64,000 nt of DNA from Frigidibacter mobilis (GTDB lineage Bacteria > Pseudomonadota > Alphaproteobacteria > Rhodobacterales > Rhodobacteraceae), in NCBI RefSeq assembly GCF_001620265.1, contig NZ_CP012661.1:4291001-4355000 (forward strand). The letters are read 5' to 3'. Shown here piece by piece: positions 60,159 through 64,000 of this stretch (within the stretch, counting starts at the first letter, position 1; each line of letters opens with the position of its first letter). The position numbers were made by a program, and so were the translations under genes. Under the pieces are notes generated by a model. The model made no database searches, was not told where the DNA came from, and was given only the letters and a program-made list of their open reading frames with translations.

Positions 60159-60289
60159 CGATAGTAGGTGAACTGCGTCACGCCGATCGAGCGAACCGCC
60201 TCCGCCACCGAGCGGCCTTGCGATACCAACACATCGACCTGCCGGAGCTTCGAAACAATCTCTTCCGGCTTGTGCTTCTTCTGGGGCAT
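60011..60289 (-). CDS. IS3-family transposase OrfA, complete
   Basis: A 92-residue HTH protein identical in layout to copy 1. It starts MPQKKHKPEEIVSKL and ends EAASGNF, two codons after the slippery site. GAGGAGGACGAAGGA upstream gives a strong ribosome-binding site. Confidence 0.93.
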   Translation of the reverse strand: MPQKKHKPEEIVSKLRQVDVLVSQGRSVAEAVRSIGVTQFTYYRWRKEFGGLKTDQVKRLKELEKENERLRKAVSDLTLEKLILREAASGNF

Positions 60290-60353
60290 TCCTTCGTCCT
60301 CCTCTGGCTCAAAAGCCTACTTCAGCGAGGACCACTTTTCAGGGGGCAGACCA

Positions 60354-61273
60354 CTCAGATGCAAACCTGCTACGATTCCCGCAATAGCCTGTAGGTGTCT
60401 GGGTCCGCGAAAATCTATTCTCAGTCGCGGAATTTCTTGCGGTAAGGCCTCAAGGGTCTTGGTTGCGAGCAGCTCCATTCCGTCGCCCACCAAACAGACG
60501 ATACCCGTGGACGCCTTATGTTTATGCATCCAGAAATGTCTTCCGTGCCCAAAATTTCGCAAGTCCGCAGCGTGCAAGTTCCCCAGACCTGCTTCAACGA
60601 AGCGAGACTCAAGATCGACAGACGTTGCTCGTAAAGAGTTCGTGAACAATAGGCTGACGGTCCGATTCAAGCACAGTTCTTTCGCTTGACTGGCTATGTC
60701 CTCCGCGCTCCATCCGAAAACGGTTTGGTGCATGAGTTCCTCAAGCGAAGAAGGCAACTCCTCGCTACCAGGTCCCGACGCTTGGTACGCACGCATAATC
60801 AGGACGGAAGACGCGACCAAAGAAGCGACTGCCAAGAAACCATCTTTGAAGCTGTCGGACTGAAAGTCGACGATATCCGCGTACTGAAACCTTCGACCCA
60901 AAGCGTGAAGTGGGCTTTCATCTCTTAAAACCAGCGCGGAAAGCGGAGAGAACTCTCGTTGAGCTGCGGCCTTGAAAGCCACACCAATATCTCGGTTTCG
61001 ACCACTTGCCGAAAAGCATGCAATACCAGCGTTCGTAGTCGGGCCGGATATGATCTCGAGCGGCGTGACAGCTTTGGCAGTTTCGCCTTCCATCAGTTCA
61101 TGCATCTGAGCCGCGAAGCTAGCCACAGAATAAGATCCTCCGGAGCCAACCATCATCATGGGGCTCTCTCGCCAACCGTCCACGACGCGACAGAGTTCGG
61201 AGATATCCGCCTTAATGGCTGACTGATATGCCTTCTCGGCGCTGCGTAGTTCCGTTCGGTATCTCTCAGACAC
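60354..61273 (-). CDS. SIS-HAD fusion protein, N-terminal SIS (sugar isomerase) part, interrupted by IS3
   Basis: The first 306 residues of the operon's first gene. A SIS fold is shown by VGSGGSYSVASFAAQ (42-56), the sugar-phosphate-binding Ser loop, CFSASGRNRDIGVAFKAA (about 80-97) and a second half with VSLLFTNSLRATSVDLESRF. SIS domains isomerise or bind phosphosugars, as in GlmS. The reading runs into IS3 at 60353; across the IS it would continue LHLS-PIGAGHGEAS. The start is GTG 61273 with AAAAAAGGCAGG upstream. Its position makes it the operon leader, so the IS is probably polar on the downstream genes. Confidence 0.8.
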
Positions 61274-61534
61274 TGCAAGCCTGCCTTTTTTCTGTTTTTG
61301 CCCCTAGGGCTCCGCTGTGCCATTGCCATCGAACTTTCGTCCGAATGGAGGAGCTCTGCTTGTGGGAGATTGCGGGTTGAGTAGACACCCACAATCGTTG
61401 TTTGCGACAGATTTTTCAACCGTATATCGCACTGGATCTTCAGACATTTCCAGACCAGCTCGTGATGGAGTGACCAACAAAAACGGGTGCGAAACCGCTA
61501 GTTCGTTGACTAGCACTGAAACACATTTCGGTCA
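61274..61534. other. Promoter-side region of the cargo operon
   Basis: This 261-bp stretch lies between the SIS gene start and the virD4 stop, and should contain the operon promoter (minus strand). I see no convincing gene; two short frames of fewer than 75 codons have no recognisable features. It is visibly lower in GC than virD4. Confidence 0.5.
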
Positions 61535-62956
61535 TCATCCACCCAACAACTCCTCGATAAAGTCCTCCTGCCGGTCGAGCGCCGCCTCCCATTCCTTCGG
61601 CACAGCCGCTTCCCGCTCGAGCGTCTCTGGCTCAGGTTGCCCGCGCCCGCCCTCGAGCGCCATCACGCTCATCGCCCGCGCTTCACGGCGTTGCGATCGA
61701 TCCCGGACTGGCGCGCGTTCGGCCGGTTTTGCCAGCTCGTCTGCACCGGCCTCATCACTATCCACGCCACCCCAGGGCCCCACGCCCTGTACGCTCGGCG
61801 GATAGGGAAAGGGCTTACCCTCCTGTCGGGCCAGCATCTCCTTGAAGAACGGATCGTCGTAATATTTGATCCGGCTCGCCTTGATCGGGTGTTGGGGCGA
61901 GGCGAGGATGATGACCTCGTCGGGGTCCATAAGGCGCGCTTCGGTCTCGGAAAGCAGCGGCCGCTCTTCCAGCCGCGCTGATGTCGAAGTTGCGCCAAGG
62001 AAGCCTTTGTTGCGACCATACATCCGGGTCACCGCCTCACGGGTGGTGCTGCCGACGGCGGCAGAAACCTCTTTTACCGTCCGCTGGTCCCGCGGGGTGA
62101 TGTAGAGCTTGAGCCCTGCCCCGTTCTCGAGACTTTCGCGGCCTTCGGGCCCGTAGATCCTGTCGAGTGAAGCCAGCGACTGCGCAATCATCGCGACGCG
62201 GCCGCCATAGCTTGCCAGCGAGTGGATCGCGCGCTCGAGATAGGGCATCGCCCCCATCTGCTGGAATTCGTCGATCATCATCATGACCGGCCAGGGTTCA
62301 TCCGGGCCAGGCTCATTCAGTCGGATCGAGGCGATGAGATCGGCGAACATCAAGCGCAAGAGCGGCGCCAGAGTGGCGATGTGATCCTCGGAGACGGCGA
62401 TATAGAGCGACTGCGGGGACTTGCGGAAGGTCGAGAAATCAAAGTCGCTGTCTTGCGTGGCCGAGCGCACCGCCGGGTTGTCCCATTGCTTGAGACCGGC
62501 GGTCATCAACGCTTGGATGTTCGAGGTCAGGAGCCGCGACGAGGCTGAGGCCGCGTTGGTCCAAAGCTCGCGCAGAATGTCTTCTTCGGCCTCGTCGGCA
62601 TAGGTCTTGTATTGTGCGTTCTTGTACTCGCCCCGGCGACGATCTGGTTCACTGCGCCAAGGTTCGGCGTGCCGCGCTGGATCGCCAGCAGACAGGCCGC
62701 AACAAAGATCGACTTGCCGGCCTCGGAGAATGTGTCGAGGGTCTTGTTGTCCTTGTCGAGGAAGAGGTCGGCCAGGATCGAGACCTCGGTGAATCGCTGT
62801 GCGAAGCTCGGGGCCTTCGCGATCCGGGCGAGCGGGTTGTAACGATGCGTGGCATTGGCCCAGTCGAAGGGGCTGAAGCGATAGACCTCGTCGCCGTTCA
62901 GCGCCCTGAGCCGGGCGGTCTTCTCGAAGTTCTCGCCTTTCACGTCGAGCACCACG
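61535..62956 (-). pseudogene. virD4: VirD4/TraG coupling protein, C-terminal part, truncated by IS3
   Basis: About 474 residues of the type IV coupling protein, which brings DNA to the channel. Visible are VLDVKGENFEKTA, the Walker-B-like VMMMIDEFQQMGAM, LASYGGRVAMIAQSLASLDRIYG and ITPRDQRTVKEVSAAVG. The N-terminal membrane anchor and Walker A lie beyond the IS3 that begins at 62957. One further break near 62632 is repaired by adding one G, giving NQIVAGGEYKNAQYK. It points opposite to the virB operon. Confidence 0.88.
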
Positions 62957-63020
62957 TGGTCTGCCCCCTGAAAAGTGGTCCTCGCTGAAGTAGGCTTTTG
63001 AGCCAGAGGAGGACGAAGGA

Positions 63021-63299
63021 ATGCCCCAGAAGAAGCACAAGCCGGAAGAGATTGTTTCGAAGCTCCGGCAGGTCGATGTGTTGGTATCGCAAGGCCGCTC
63101 GGTGGCGGAGGCGGTTCGCTCGATCGGCGTGACGCAGTTCACCTACTATCGGTGGCGGAAGGAGTTCGGCGGCCTGAAGACCGACCAGGTAAAACGCCTG
63201 AAGGAACTGGAGAAGGAGAACGAGCGGCTGCGGAAGGCCGTCTCCGATCTGACGCTCGAGAAGCTGATCCTTCGGGAGGCCGCCTCGGGAAACTTCTGA
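63021..63299 (+). CDS. IS3-family transposase OrfA, copy 3
   Basis: An intact 92-residue OrfA with the same sequence features as in copies 1 and 2. The slippery GGGAAAC is at 63287-63293, before its stop. Confidence 0.92.
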   Translation: MPQKKHKPEEIVSKLRQVDVLVSQGRSVAEAVRSIGVTQFTYYRWRKEFGGLKTDQVKRLKELEKENERLRKAVSDLTLEKLILREAASGNF

Positions 63300-64000
63300 G
63301 CCCCGCCCGCCGCCGCGCTTGCATCGACCACGTCAGGCTGAAGCTCGGCGTGTCCGAGCGGTTCGCCTGCCGCGTGTTGGGGCAGCACCGCTCGACCCAG
63401 CGCAAGGTGCCGCGAGGCCGGGCCGATGAAGACGCACTGACCGCGGACATCATCGCGCTCGCTTCAGAGTACGGCCGCTACGGCTACCGGCGGATCACCG
63501 CCCTGCTGCGGGAGGCCGGATGGGCGGTGAACGTCAAACGGGTCGAGCGGATTTGGCGGCGGGAGGGCTGAAAGTCCCGCAGAAACAGCCGAAGAGGGAC
63601 GGCAATGGTTGAACGACGGGTCTTGCATCCGCCTGCGGCCTGAGCGTCCAAACCACGTCTGGTCCTACGACTTCGTCGAAAGCCGGACCATGATGGGAGA
63701 AAGTTCCGCATGCTTAACCTGATTGACGAGTTCACTCGGGAGTGCCTGGCGATCCGCATCGATCGCAGATTGCGGTCAACGGATGTCATCGACGTCCTGT
63801 CCGACCTGTTCATCCTGCGCGGCGTGCCTGACCATGTGAGGTCTGACAACGGTCCCGAGTTCGTGGCGAAGGCGGTCCGGGAGTGGATCGCCGCTGTCGG
63901 CGCCAGGACCGCCTTCATTGAACCGGGCAGCCCGTGGGAGAACGGCTATTGCGAGAGCTTCAACGCCAAACTCCGTGACGAGCTTTTGAACGGCGAAATC
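63152..64000 (+). pseudogene. IS3-family transposase OrfB, copy 3 (frameshifted, partial)
   Basis: Begins like the complete OrfB of copy 2 but the frame stops at 63571 because a G run is one base short. Two more short runs (near 63598 and 63688) shift it again, after which RSDNGPEF- and ENGYCESF-coding sequence follows. It is cut by the window end. Either a decayed copy or sequencing undercalls. Confidence 0.85.

Larger units (their letters stand above)
59105..60353 (-). mobile_element. IS3-family insertion sequence, copy 2 (complete)
   Basis: A 1249-bp element with termini TGGTCTGCCCCCTGAAAAG (right, read inwards) and TGGTCCGGTCTCAACC (left). It lies in the SIS-HAD gene. The flanking tetramers differ (TGGG on the left, CTCA on the right), so no target duplication is visible, yet removing exactly this interval restores the reading frame. 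It is in direct orientation to copy 1 and inverted relative to copy 3. Confidence 0.92.
62957..64000 (+). mobile_element. IS3-family insertion sequence, copy 3 (cut by window end)
   Basis: Starts with TGGTCTGCCCCCTGAAAAG at 62957, interrupting virD4, and continues past the window end. Same element as copies 1 and 2 but inverted relative to them. It has at least three short runs one base shorter than copy 2 (near 63568, 63598 and 63688). Confidence 0.92.

Noticed and set aside
61304..61516. A 70-codon minus-strand frame upstream of the SIS gene
   Set aside because: No ribosome-binding site or domain, and its Pro/Ser-rich tail does not look like a folded protein. A promoter region is more likely.

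Overview
The window looks like a mobile, probably plasmid- or ICE-borne region of a high-GC alphaproteobacterium, most likely Rhodobacteraceae. I infer this from the style of the VirB conjugation genes, the acyl-CoA catabolic cluster and the IS66/IS21/IS3 elements; no rRNA or housekeeping marker is present to confirm it. It is a mosaic whose blocks are separated by insertion sequences.

Layout. 1-2872: an IS3-family element (copy 1, cut by the window edge) sitting in the tnpB of an IS66 element. 2873-18595: a catabolic cluster. A truncated AMP-ligase and a FadH-type dienoyl-CoA reductase point left. Eleven genes point right: three acyl-CoA dehydrogenases, a crotonase, a PaaK-type CoA ligase, a two-subunit biotin acyl-CoA carboxylase, an HMG-CoA-lyase-like enzyme, an SDR, a citryl-CoA-lyase-like protein and a MaoC-like hydratase. 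18638-26449: an IS256 remnant, a second copy of the same IS66 split by an IS21 element, then a different IS66. 26558-39771: a complete Pseudomonas-OCT-style alkane system, alkBGHJKL on the minus strand and alkS-alkT on the plus strand, with an IS1380 element inserted in the divergent alkB/alkS promoter region. 40130-52828: an XRE regulator and a VirB-type type IV secretion locus. 52894-61273: a minus-strand operon lodged between virB11 and virD4, encoding a SIS-HAD fusion, a PRTase-like protein, an ORC/Cdc6-like AAA ATPase, a 50-residue small ORF, a Rossmann-like protein of unknown function and a PfkB kinase with two CxxC pairs. An IS3 copy interrupts its first gene. 61535-64000: the 3' part of virD4, truncated by a third IS3 copy.

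How it works together. The alk genes would import n-alkanes (AlkL), hydroxylate them (AlkB with AlkG and AlkT) and oxidise them to fatty acids (AlkJ, AlkH) and acyl-CoA (AlkK) under AlkS control. The separate acyl-CoA cluster has the carboxylase/lyase logic used for branched or isoprenoid-like acids. The VirB genes would mobilise the region, although the interrupted virD4 suggests this copy is transfer-defective. The operon at 52.9-61.3 kb is the best candidate for an undescribed system: it combines sugar-phosphate and nucleotide chemistry with an ATPase, as cargo in a conjugative locus.

Caution on sequence quality. More than 30 frameshifts in this window are each repaired by adding one base to a short run. 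They cluster in the IS elements, the alk block and the 53-64 kb block, and are absent from the catabolic cluster and the virB genes. I therefore treat most broken genes as one-base run undercalls and give reconstructed spans.
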